8,805 nt of DNA from Negativicutes bacterium. Lineage in GTDB: Bacteria > Bacillota > Negativicutes > JAGOZY01. This document shows positions 1 through 6,386 of this stretch, one piece after another; the first letter of the stretch is position 1; each line of letters opens with the position of its first letter. The stretch covers positions 1 through 8,805 of the forward strand of contig JAGOZY010000024.1 of assembly GCA_018058445.1 (NCBI GenBank), read 5' to 3'. Made by a program: the position numbers and the translations under genes. The notes under the pieces are model-generated. The model did not search any database, was not told the DNA's origin, and was given only the letters and a program-made list of their open reading frames with translations.

Positions 1-38
1 ATATTATAATGGTGTCAAATAAAATATTAATTATTTTT

Positions 39-155
39 TATGCCCTGTAGGGCATGGGATAGGAATGGACGGGGGTTTGGATGGGGTTGGGTTAAATTAG
101 GGCGTGGTGGGGCTGTGGGGATGGTTTGGGTAGAGGCGACTGGTAGACGGGTATG
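39..155 (+). repeat. 117-bp G-rich inverted repeat, copy A
   Basis: Copy A matches the reverse complement of 6705-6821 over 117 bp with one mismatch (C at 148, which aligns with A6712). One end carries a small hairpin, ATGCCCT-GT-AGGGCAT (40-55). The other end carries a 20-bp segment (135-154) found a third time, complete, at 7019-7038. The + strand has many G runs. Matching stops abruptly at both ends, so the repeat is a discrete unit. Its function is unknown; it could be a recombination site, a replication element or a duplicated fragment. The match itself was read directly from the sequence. Confidence 0.9.
100..130 (+). other. Potential G-quadruplex motif in copy A
   Basis: Four G runs (100-102, 109-112, 117-120, 128-130) are separated by loops of 6, 4 and 7 nt, which fits the usual G3+N1-7 pattern. 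Further G runs lie just upstream at 71-75, 83-86 and 89-91. The same motif occurs on the - strand of the inverted copy at 6730-6760. Folding is inferred from pattern only. Confidence 0.45.
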
Positions 156-349
156 AGAGGGCTTTGAACAAAAGTAATTATTCTCCCGTTTCATTATCTT
201 GTGCAAATATGGATAGTAAAACCATTAGTTGTAATTGCAACAACATTGGGGGCTTCGCCCCCAAAACCTTTACACCGAATCTCTGCTGAATCCGAAAAGT
301 TACCGCAGGGAGTGACGGCTTTGAGGGAAGGTTAATTTGAAAGATGGTA
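156..349. other. Intergenic region downstream of the mobilization operon
   Basis: No convincing gene is present. The only clear structure is a GC hairpin at 246-264 (TTGGGGGC, loop TTC, GCCCCCAA), about 85 bp beyond the stop codon of the leftward operon. Neither flank has a long T run, so it is at best a weak or factor-dependent terminator. The remainder shows nothing recognizable. Confidence 0.5.
246..264 (-). terminator. GC-rich hairpin after the relaxase operon
   Basis: This is a perfect 8-bp stem with a 3-nt loop. It lies downstream of the last gene of the leftward operon and could end or stabilize its transcript. There is no U tract on the leftward strand, so a classical intrinsic terminator is doubtful. 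Confidence 0.3.
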
Positions 350-877
350 TCACTGGGATTGTTTTTTCATTTGCTCGTTGATTTTTTGGTACCTGTCAAG
401 TGCTTCTTTCAATCGTTTTGTCTCTGGTGCGTTACGGCTGGTCTGGTAATTCTCGCCGTCCCACCAGTAATGACGATCGCCGGATAATATACTTGTTACT
501 GAATCATACTTCCAATCCATATTTTCTGCTATTTCGTTTAATCTGTGCGAGTTCCAAACAATAGATACCCCTAATATTATTACCATCACGAATAAAGCAT
601 AAATGGGTATTTTATAAGAATCCACGCCACTAGCAGCGTCGGCAAGATTTTTTTTGATCTCAGTCTTAGTCTCGTCGTCTATTTTCATATAATTGGGAGA
701 ATCAACTACTCCTTTTAGACTGAAAGTTTCTTCTTTTAAGTTTTTAATTTCTTTTTTTAAAAACGTGATTTCGGTAAATAATGGACTTATGGCGGCACTT
801 ACGGCAGCCTGTATAAGTTCAGTTTGCTCAGTTTTATTGCTTTCTTTTTCTTCATATTTCTCGGTCATGAATCCCAT
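350..877 (-). CDS. Small membrane-anchored protein, third gene of the relaxase operon
   Basis: I do not recognize a named family for this 175-aa protein. Residues 1-65 are charged and probably helical or coiled coil (a stretch rich in K and E around 40-52). One hydrophobic segment at about residues 88-108 is a likely transmembrane helix. A C-terminal domain of about 65 residues follows, with an aromatic patch (HYWWDGENY near 137-145) and a charged helical tail. There is no signal peptide. The first ATG is chosen because AGGGAGGG (886-893) lies 8 nt upstream; the next Met, three codons on, would be too far. That ribosome binding site overlaps the TAG stop of the relaxase gene, so translation is probably coupled. 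The position suggests a role in transfer, such as membrane anchoring of the relaxosome or an exclusion-type function. That role is inferred from context only. Confidence 0.8.
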   Translation of the reverse strand: MGFMTEKYEEKESNKTEQTELIQAAVSAAISPLFTEITFLKKEIKNLKEETFSLKGVVDSPNYMKIDDETKTEIKKNLADAASGVDSYKIPIYALFVMVIILGVSIVWNSHRLNEIAENMDWKYDSVTSILSGDRHYWWDGENYQTSRNAPETKRLKEALDRYQKINEQMKKQSQ

Positions 878-891
878 ATCAAAAGCCCTCC

Positions 892-3800
892 CTATCTTCC
901 GTATCGTTTAATAACCTTTTGTTTTTCTATAACTTGCTGTTGTTCCACTTTTTGAGTTTGCTCTTTTATTTTTTCTTGGGCTTTATACTGTGTCAACGGC
1001 TCCAGCTCTCGTTCTATCTTCTCAATTACCTTTTCGGTACTTTCTTTTTCCGGCGCATGGTATCGGTCGTTGTTCTCAATTCGATTGCCGCGTTCCATTT
1101 TTTGAATCTGTTCAGTAAAATCTTTGCTCGATATTTTTTTTGCAAATTCTTTGGTTTGCTGTTCTAGTTTAGCCTTATTATCAGTAAAGACCACGGCCTT
1201 CTCTTTAGCGCGGCTAATATCGACATATAGCGCGTTTCGATCTTGCACCCTACCTTTGGTATTCATATCGGCGACAACCTTCTCCACAGTCATGCCCTGT
1301 GCCTTGTAATTGGTGACCGCATAGCCGTGATCGATGGAATTGTATTTATCAATATGAACTTCTCTCAACTTGCCTGTATCCAATCGTATAGTGAATACAT
1401 TGTTTTCGATTTTCTCAATCGTTCCCATAGCTCCATTTTTGACTTCTAGCCGGTTATCGTTGGCCGTGAATATTATCCTATCCCCTGCGGCAAATTGCCG
1501 TTTCTCGGTGGTTTCCTTGTCACCGTCCCGGCTGGTAATTTTGTACTCTTGCCCTTGATCCAACTCGCCGCGCTTGATGTACTCGGCGCGAATAACATTG
1601 TTATAATTTTTCCGATCGGCATTTGTGCTAACTAATAGCAGATTTTTTTTATAGTCTGTCAATTTTTCCCCAGTCATTTCTACGGCCACGGCGGCAACTC
1701 GTTTTTTCTGATTAATTACTTCCCTGTAATTTCCTTCCTTTTCGAGCTTTTCAAACGTTTTTAGGTGATCGCCCTTAACGCTTTCCCTTACTGCCTCCAA
1801 AAGCTCAATATTCTTTTGACGGCGTATATCTTCTAAGTAGGCTGTCCCTGCTCCGGCCTCGATCATGGCGCGCATGGGTTCGCCAGCTCCGACTGGTGGT
1901 AGTTGCTGATAGTCCCCGCTAAATACCACTTGCGCCCCTCTAGCCTCTGCCGCCGACTGCACCTGCTCCATAAGTTTACTGTCCACTAGCCCGGCCTCAT
2001 CAACTACCCATATTTCGCGCCCTTCGACTTTCTCCACTTTAGAGAAATCCCACTCTTGCTTGATACCTATTTGCTCACGTTGATTTTCATTTCCTAGTAC
2101 TGGTATTGTCTCAATATTTTCGCCTTTCGCCGTTTGCTGATCCTCGCGATGAATCGGATCGGGCGCAACGTTGGGTTTATTTTTGTTGAATTTTCCTTTT
2201 TCAAGCTGATTCAAAAAACTATGTATCGTCCCGGAATTGATGCCAGATTCATTTTGGAGACCATCTGCAGCTTTACCAGTGAAGCAAGCACCACGAATGG
2301 TGATTCCCTCTTGTTCACATAGTTCGCGAATACTAGTCATGGTGTAGGTCTTGCCTGTCCCGGCTAATCCTTGGACGCACAAATATTTGTCTTGACTGGT
2401 CAGTACATGGTGAATGGCATTGGTCTGTTCTTGATTTGGAGTGAAAGATATATTTTGGGATTCTTTCTGATTTTTTAGTTTTTCAAAAGCTACGCCACTT
2501 TGCTCCTGGGTAAGGGAATTGACCTGCCCCTTACCTTCTTTCATGCGGTCGATGATAGCAGCCTCTCGCTTGATGTTAGCCTCTGTAGTGAGGTAAACGT
2601 CTTTGCTTTTTTCCTCGCCGTGTTCAATGCGGCCTAACTTCACGAGTCCGGCACGTTCCATTGCTCGCTCGGCCTCCTGCCGACCGATTCCTTCTAATAC
2701 TCCTGCGCCCATGATACGCTGACGTATTTCCGGCACGGTGAAAGCAAATTTTTCATGGCTAATAATTTTGATCGCACTGGCGGTAATAGCATCTATTCTT
2801 TGCCGCCGCTCCCCGGCGTCCGCGCGGAGCATAAAAGCGTTTCGCTCTCGGTCGGCTTGGAGCTTTGCCAAACGACTGACTGCACTACCCGGCAAAAGCA
2901 AATGAGTTGCTTTCTCTGTCTCATCCAAACCGCGATCGGACAAGTTCGGCAAGCTATATCGTCCTTCAAGGGTTCTAAGCCTCTGTCCTTCGTCGCCTCT
3001 AATAATTCCAACACTGGGTTCAGTGGCAATACCTGCAATAAATTCTTCCCTGCCTCGCTCGTTGCTAGGTTCTTGATTTCCTTCATGTTCATTTTGTACC
3101 ACCCTTTCTATTTTTATTTTTCCAGAATCGAATATCTCTTTTTTGATTTCCTCATAGCTGGTTTCTAGGTCGAAATCAACTTTCTTTTTCCTAGTTTTCA
3201 TTGCCGCGTCTTGTGCGTCCTTGCTTGTAGTGCCACCTGTCTTACTCATGGTATTGAGTATCTCCTGCCGCCTAGTGCTATGCTCCATGATCGTCTCGCG
3301 GTCGAATCCTTTAAGCTCAAAAAATCCATGCTTATGATCTGTAATTTCTAGCACGTACCCTTCGCGTTGTAGTGCTTGGGCAAGGTTTTGCCGATAAATT
3401 AAACCTATTTCTTTTTGGTCGCTCATTATGTTTCTAAAATCAATTGAATATAATTTGCCGTTGTGAATTGTCATGTTTTCGATCACTACATGAGTATGTA
3501 AATCTAAATCATTGTTGCGGCTTGTGTAATGCTCAAATTCTGCCGCACATAAATTCCCGGTCTTTACTTCGTGCGTTTTGCCGTTCTCTGTTACTCTTGT
3601 TTTAATATAATTTTCTTCCATGTATTTTACGGATTGACTGATGGCCTCTTGGTGTAACTTTTGAATTATATCTCTCGTTTCTTTTGATTCTGCCATTGCT
3701 AGTGATACAGACTTTGGAGCAGAGAAGGAACAATCCATTGCTATACACTTTTCGCGTCCATTTTCAATAAGTTCTTTTCTTACAGCATCAAACTGTTCTT

Positions 3801-3942
3801 TAGTAACTTGACCCTCTAGCCCCATAGCTTTTGCAAGCGTCCCTTCCCACCTATCATGTGCGGTATTATCGCGAGTATAATATCCGTCCTTGGCAAAATA
3901 ATCAATCGGCATTTTACTGCTGATTGTACTGCAAGACAACAT
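892..3942 (-). CDS. MobF-family conjugative relaxase-helicase (TrwC/TraI-like)
   Basis: This 1016-aa protein would nick one strand at oriT, stay bound to the 5' end through a tyrosine, and unwind the DNA 5'-3' during transfer. The relaxase domain covers about residues 1-290. It has candidate catalytic tyrosines Y15, Y21 and Y22, the family segment FSAPKSVS (73-80), and the metal-binding histidine triad H138, H149 and H151 (LHTHVV). The superfamily-1 helicase part covers about 495-920: Walker A GLAGTGKT (525-532), Walker B VVDEAG (646-651), a GDYQQLPPVG motif from 676, and late motifs TNYKAQGMT (877-885) and YVDISRAKE (906-914). The C-terminal tail is charged. Length is close to that of R388 TrwC. 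The first ATG is supported by AGGTGAT (3948-3954) 5 nt upstream and by the MLS-type N terminus usual in this family. The gap to the upstream RHH gene is 6 nt. All key motifs appear intact. The coupling protein is not in the window. Confidence 0.97.
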   Translation of the reverse strand: MLSCSTISSKMPIDYFAKDGYYTRDNTAHDRWEGTLAKAMGLEGQVTKEQFDAVRKELIENGREKCIAMDCSFSAPKSVSLAMAESKETRDIIQKLHQEAISQSVKYMEENYIKTRVTENGKTHEVKTGNLCAAEFEHYTSRNNDLDLHTHVVIENMTIHNGKLYSIDFRNIMSDQKEIGLIYRQNLAQALQREGYVLEITDHKHGFFELKGFDRETIMEHSTRRQEILNTMSKTGGTTSKDAQDAAMKTRKKKVDFDLETSYEEIKKEIFDSGKIKIERVVQNEHEGNQEPSNERGREEFIAGIATEPSVGIIRGDEGQRLRTLEGRYSLPNLSDRGLDETEKATHLLLPGSAVSRLAKLQADRERNAFMLRADAGERRQRIDAITASAIKIISHEKFAFTVPEIRQRIMGAGVLEGIGRQEAERAMERAGLVKLGRIEHGEEKSKDVYLTTEANIKREAAIIDRMKEGKGQVNSLTQEQSGVAFEKLKNQKESQNISFTPNQEQTNAIHHVLTSQDKYLCVQGLAGTGKTYTMTSIRELCEQEGITIRGACFTGKAADGLQNESGINSGTIHSFLNQLEKGKFNKNKPNVAPDPIHREDQQTAKGENIETIPVLGNENQREQIGIKQEWDFSKVEKVEGREIWVVDEAGLVDSKLMEQVQSAAEARGAQVVFSGDYQQLPPVGAGEPMRAMIEAGAGTAYLEDIRRQKNIELLEAVRESVKGDHLKTFEKLEKEGNYREVINQKKRVAAVAVEMTGEKLTDYKKNLLLVSTNADRKNYNNVIRAEYIKRGELDQGQEYKITSRDGDKETTEKRQFAAGDRIIFTANDNRLEVKNGAMGTIEKIENNVFTIRLDTGKLREVHIDKYNSIDHGYAVTNYKAQGMTVEKVVADMNTKGRVQDRNALYVDISRAKEKAVVFTDNKAKLEQQTKEFAKKISSKDFTEQIQKMERGNRIENNDRYHAPEKESTEKVIEKIERELEPLTQYKAQEKIKEQTQKVEQQQVIEKQKVIKRYGR

Positions 3943-3948
3943 TTTCTA

Positions 3949-4248
3949 TCACCTACCCTTTGTTTCTTCTAACGCTTTATTCCATATATCCTTTGCTATT
4001 TCATTGTTTGCCGCCGATACTGCAAAATGGTATAAGAACCTAGTTTGAAAATGTAAAATGTTAGCTAACTTTAATTGTTCTTTTTCAAGCTGTTCAATTC
4101 GATTTTCAAGCGTTATTTCGTTTATATCGGCTCGTTCTCCTGTGAGACGTTCACGCACTAAGTCGGATAAACTGACACCTAATGTATTGGCCTCTTTCTT
4201 TAAAGCTAACTCTATTTTACTATCAATCCTTACATTGATATTCGCCAA
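3949..4248 (-). CDS. Ribbon-helix-helix relaxosome accessory protein
   Basis: This small protein (99 aa from the preferred start) has the N-terminal pattern of an Arc/MetJ-type ribbon-helix-helix fold. A beta strand NINVRID (residues 3-9) is followed by two helices (about 11-22 and 26-35, GVSLSDLVRERL). A heptad-like helix (about 44-70) could oligomerize. It resembles the DNA-binding half of RelB/DinJ antitoxins. Because it is encoded directly before a MobF relaxase and beside a candidate oriT, a TrwA/TraY-type job is more likely: binding oriT, helping the relaxase, and repressing its own promoter. I chose a TTG start at 4246-4248 because AAGGTGG lies 8 nt upstream. The longer GTG start at 4258-4260 lies inside that ribosome binding site. 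The TGA stop overlaps the relaxase ribosome binding site. No toxin gene is nearby. Confidence 0.85.
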   Translation of the reverse strand: MANINVRIDSKIELALKKEANTLGVSLSDLVRERLTGERADINEITLENRIEQLEKEQLKLANILHFQTRFLYHFAVSAANNEIAKDIWNKALEETKGR

Positions 4249-4265
4249 ATTTAAAACCACCTTCT

Positions 4266-4348
4266 GTTTTACGTCTATATCCTTATTATATATGAATTAG
4301 CATGCACTTGTAAAGCATCTTTGTTTTACATCGCGTTTTACGTTCTAT
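4266..4348. promoter_or_regulatory. Three GTTTTAC boxes, candidate operator for the RHH protein
   Basis: GTTTTAC occurs at 4266-4272, 4323-4329 and 4335-4341, always in the same orientation. Two copies extend further: GTTTTACGT-CTAT at 4266-4278 and GTTTTACGTTCTAT at 4335-4348. They bracket the operon promoter and lie beside the nic region, where relaxosome accessory proteins usually bind. Binding by the neighbouring RHH protein is inferred. Confidence 0.45.
4285..4314 (-). promoter_or_regulatory. Promoter of the relaxase operon
   Basis: Read leftward, a -35 box TTTACA (4309-4314) and a consensus -10 box TATAAT (4285-4290) are 18 bp apart. The expected start point is near 4278, about 30 nt before the first gene. 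One GTTTTAC box overlaps the start region and two lie upstream of the -35, which suits repression by the RHH protein. Confidence 0.65.
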
Positions 4349-4372
4349 GCCACGTATTTCCTCGCGTAAGCG

Positions 4373-4400
4373 GCAACCGATAGGTTGCAGTGGTGTGGTG
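4373..4400 (+). other. Candidate oriT core: recognition hairpin and nic site
   Basis: A perfect hairpin GCAACC-GATA-GGTTGC (4373-4388) is followed 8 nt later by a predicted cut between T4396 and G4397 (AGTGGTGT|GGTG). From memory, F has a hairpin, then GTGGGGTGT|GGTGC. R388 has GCACC-GAAA-GGTGC, with the nic 8 nt after the extended stem. The arrangement and the TGT|GGTG bases agree with F; the spacing agrees with R388. The site lies about 115 bp upstream of the operon that encodes the matching type of relaxase. Cutting the + strand here sends the right-hand DNA first and the relaxase genes last, as in those plasmids. Confidence 0.8.
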
Positions 4401-4455
4401 ATTGGAGCAATCGACGATGGAGCGTAGCGGAAGAGGAAGATTGCTCCAATCACCA
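4396..4455. repeat. Perfect 17-bp inverted repeat starting at the nic
   Basis: The left arm (4396-4412) is an exact reverse complement of the right arm (4439-4455), with a 26-nt purine-rich loop. The left arm begins at the predicted nic, so the 5' end of a transferred strand could fold into this stem-loop. It may serve complementary-strand priming, end recognition or transcription control; which of these is not known. Confidence 0.8.
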
Positions 4456-4815
4456 TGTCTAATAAGCATCTTTATTCAGCTGTGGTTATCGTTGGTTCTT
4501 CCTACTCTCTGTCGGTGGGTTCTCCGTGATTGTTTCCTCGATTCTTGGTGAGGTCGTCGGGGCTTGGTCTGTGGTATCGGTCGTGTTCTCTGTGGTGACT
4601 CTCTGCATGGGCTATGGCGGTCTTAGTGGCATAGGCTATCTATGGCGGTCTCGGTCGAATAAATACCTTGGCGCGGTCTTTGTGGTGACTCTGCGTGACT
4701 CTCGGCGCGAGACTCAGTGGCATGTTCTATGAGGCTATGATGGTCGCCACGGCTGTCTATGACGAGGCGGCGGTGGTCGTGGCGATTAACTCAACTATCG
4801 GTGGCAATCTCTACT
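4456..4815. other. Non-coding, A-poor region with degenerate repeats beside oriT
   Basis: No credible gene is present. The + strand is strikingly poor in A (9 of the 140 bases 4481-4620) and rich in G and T. Short exact repeats recur: TGTGGTGACTCT at 4591 and 4681, CTATGGCGGTCT at 4612 and 4640, and AGTGGCAT at 4625 and 4716. The first and third pairs are 90 and 91 bp apart, suggesting an old duplication. The region lies on the side of oriT that would enter a recipient first. Confidence 0.6.
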
Positions 4816-4824
4816 CTATATAAG

Positions 4825-4865
4825 AAAAGAAAAGAGGAAAGATTTTTTCTTTTCTCTTTTCTTTT
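4825..4865 (-). terminator. Long AT-rich hairpin ending the coiled-coil operon
   Basis: A 17-bp stem (4825-4841 with 4849-4865, one G-T pair) encloses a 7-nt loop. Each arm is purely purine or pyrimidine. It overlaps the TAA stop of the 89-aa gene by two bases. The leftward transcript continues into a U-rich stretch. It probably acts as a terminator, perhaps in both directions, insulating the oriT region. Confidence 0.65.
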
Positions 4866-5133
4866 ACTCTTGTATTTTAAAAAGTTCGGGCGTGGCAATT
4901 TTACCAGCTTCAAGTTGAGATTTTAGTTTTTCAAGGTTGGCAATATCGTAGCCAATGTCCTCTAAAAGTTTGAGAGTGTTGCGGGCATCTTCAAGTTGTT
5001 TCTTTAAGTTCTCAGGTTGTTCAATATCGTAATCCATCTTTTCTAATAACTCGACAATATCACGACTTTTGGCGGCGATTATTTTTGCGCGGAACTCCTC
5101 GATTTTTTTAAGTTCGGCTTTACTTAATTTCAT
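4864..5133 (-). CDS. Small helical protein with internal duplication
   Basis: This 89-aa, highly charged, probably all-helical protein matches no family I recognize. It contains a clear internal repeat: LLEKMDYDIEQPENLKKQLE (about residues 29-48) is matched by LLEDIGYDIANLEKLKSQLE (about 56-75), a period of about 27 residues. It lacks signal peptide, membrane segment and cysteines. The start ATG is well supported by AAGGGGA (5141-5147) 7 nt upstream. It is probably co-transcribed with the upstream coiled-coil gene, and a hairpin terminator overlaps its stop codon. A role as partner of the coiled-coil protein, for example in plasmid maintenance, is inferred only from operon context. Confidence 0.8.
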   Translation of the reverse strand: MKLSKAELKKIEEFRAKIIAAKSRDIVELLEKMDYDIEQPENLKKQLEDARNTLKLLEDIGYDIANLEKLKSQLEAGKIATPELFKIQE

Positions 5134-5236
5134 TTTAAATTCCCCTTTTTAATTACGTTTTATTTTCATTGCATCACATAACGTCGCGGCTTTATCACTC
5201 AAATCTTGATAGTAACGGATTTGCGAATCCCTCCTA

Positions 5237-6232
5237 TTATTTAATTAAATCTGGGGCCTGGTCTTTAATATTGTTCATGACGCTCTCCATTGGATTTTTT
5301 TTTGTTGCAGCGTTTGATTCGGCAGCAGTTTTTTGAGGTTGTAATTTCTGTAGTAGTTCGGCAACTTGTTGATTGTGTTGATCGTGAATCGCTTGTAATT
5401 TTTCTTGGTATTGTGCTTGAAGTTTATTAGTAAGTTTTTCGAGTGCAAGGTCACTTTGTTCTTTAGCTCGTTCAACGGCCACTTGATATTTTTCGGCTAG
5501 TCTTTCAGTTGCAGTTTCAGCCTGATCAATTTTCTTATTCAGATCAGTGAGTTGCTTATCGTGACCTTTTATTAATTCATTAATTTGTTTATCATTCACT
5601 CTATTTTGCTCAACTATTTCATTAGCAACTTGTGCTTTATATAAAGTAAATTCATTTTGCAATGTTCGATAGTCAACTTTGACCTGTTCGACTTGGTCTA
5701 GAGCCGCTTGATTTTTTGTGATAATACTAGATAACGCTTCATTCTTTTCCTTGTATTCGGCAATTAGTTGGGATTGTGTTAATGTTTGGGCTTCAGCTAC
5801 CTTGATTGATTTTTCACTTTCAATCAGTGATTTTTGAGATTCTTTAAGTTGAGCCGTTAAGTCGGCTGTAGTTGATTTTAATGTTGTAATCTGCTCTTGC
5901 TGGCTTTGAATAACACCTTGCTGAGTTTCAAGACGTTGTGAATATTCTTTGCGAATGAAATCTTCAGTGTTGATATTCAACTCCAGAGCATTGAGGTAAA
6001 TATCGTTCAACCGCTTAGTATGATCGGCAAACTCTTCAATTTCTTTAGCGCGTGAGGGAATAAGATTTCTAGCTTGTTGTAGCTCAAAGGCAGCAATCAG
6101 ACCTTCCATGGCCTGATTTTGATTGGCAAATCCAAACTCACTGCTCAATGCCTTAAATCTTTCATTCGTGTCCTGAGTCATGCGGACGCTGACTGGCGCG
6201 GAAGTTATTTTTTCCTGTTTTTGAGTCTCCAT
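5237..6232 (-). CDS. KfrA-like DNA-binding coiled-coil protein
   Basis: This 331-aa protein has an N-terminal domain of ribbon-helix-helix type: strand PVSVRM (13-18), helix about 21-33, and helix about 36-47 containing NQNQAMEGLI. A helical linker follows, then a long heptad-rich coiled coil (about 95-300) rich in Q, E, K and A. The tail is short and polar. The architecture recalls KfrA-type plasmid proteins, which bind repeats upstream of their own gene and form extended filaments that help stable inheritance. KfrA itself uses a different DNA-binding fold, so this is analogy rather than proven homology. The ATG at 6230-6232 is supported by AAGGAA (6240-6245) 7 nt upstream. Its consensus promoter lies within an array of GTATTAC-type boxes, suggesting autoregulation. 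It is the first gene of an operon with the 89-aa gene. A ParR-like role is possible, but no ParM/ParA partner is visible. Confidence 0.85.
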   Translation of the reverse strand: METQKQEKITSAPVSVRMTQDTNERFKALSSEFGFANQNQAMEGLIAAFELQQARNLIPSRAKEIEEFADHTKRLNDIYLNALELNINTEDFIRKEYSQRLETQQGVIQSQQEQITTLKSTTADLTAQLKESQKSLIESEKSIKVAEAQTLTQSQLIAEYKEKNEALSSIITKNQAALDQVEQVKVDYRTLQNEFTLYKAQVANEIVEQNRVNDKQINELIKGHDKQLTDLNKKIDQAETATERLAEKYQVAVERAKEQSDLALEKLTNKLQAQYQEKLQAIHDQHNQQVAELLQKLQPQKTAAESNAATKKNPMESVMNNIKDQAPDLIK

Positions 6233-6293
6233 CCATATATTCCTTCTTCCGTTTTGTAGTGTAATACCTTATATTACTCTTGTATTACTTTTA

Positions 6294-6322
6294 ATTATAG
6301 ACCTTTTTACAAAATTTATCAA
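6294..6322 (-). promoter_or_regulatory. Promoter of the coiled-coil operon
   Basis: Read leftward, -35 TTGATA (6317-6322) and -10 TATAAT (6294-6299) are exactly 17 bp apart, close to the sigma-70/sigma-A consensus. The start point should lie near 6287. Three GTATTAC-like boxes (6261-6288) fall in the untranslated leader and more lie upstream of the -35, an arrangement expected for repression by the gene's own product. Confidence 0.75.
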
Positions 6323-6352
6323 CATTTTTATATATATTTTGTAGTGTATTAT

Positions 6353-6386
6353 ATAGCAATACAAGTGTATTACATTGTATTGCTAT
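6353..6386. repeat. 34-bp palindrome within the box array
   Basis: Arms of 12 bp (6353-6364 and 6375-6386, centred on AGCAATACAA / TTGTATTGCT) are exact reverse complements around a 10-bp spacer that itself contains GTATTAC. It lies just upstream of the coiled-coil operon promoter and is a strong candidate for a cooperative protein-binding site. Confidence 0.75.

Noticed and set aside
2755..3168. 137-codon rightward frame
   Set aside because: It lies antisense and wholly inside the intact relaxase gene, so it is a shadow frame.
3949..4248. RelB/DinJ antitoxin of a toxin-antitoxin pair
   Set aside because: The N terminus resembles that fold, but the partner gene is a relaxase and no toxin-sized gene adjoins it.
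4526..4732. 68-codon rightward frame with hydrophobic translation
   Set aside because: It starts with GTG, lacks a ribosome binding site, and its Val/Ser/Leu content simply follows the G/T-rich, A-poor composition of this repeat region.
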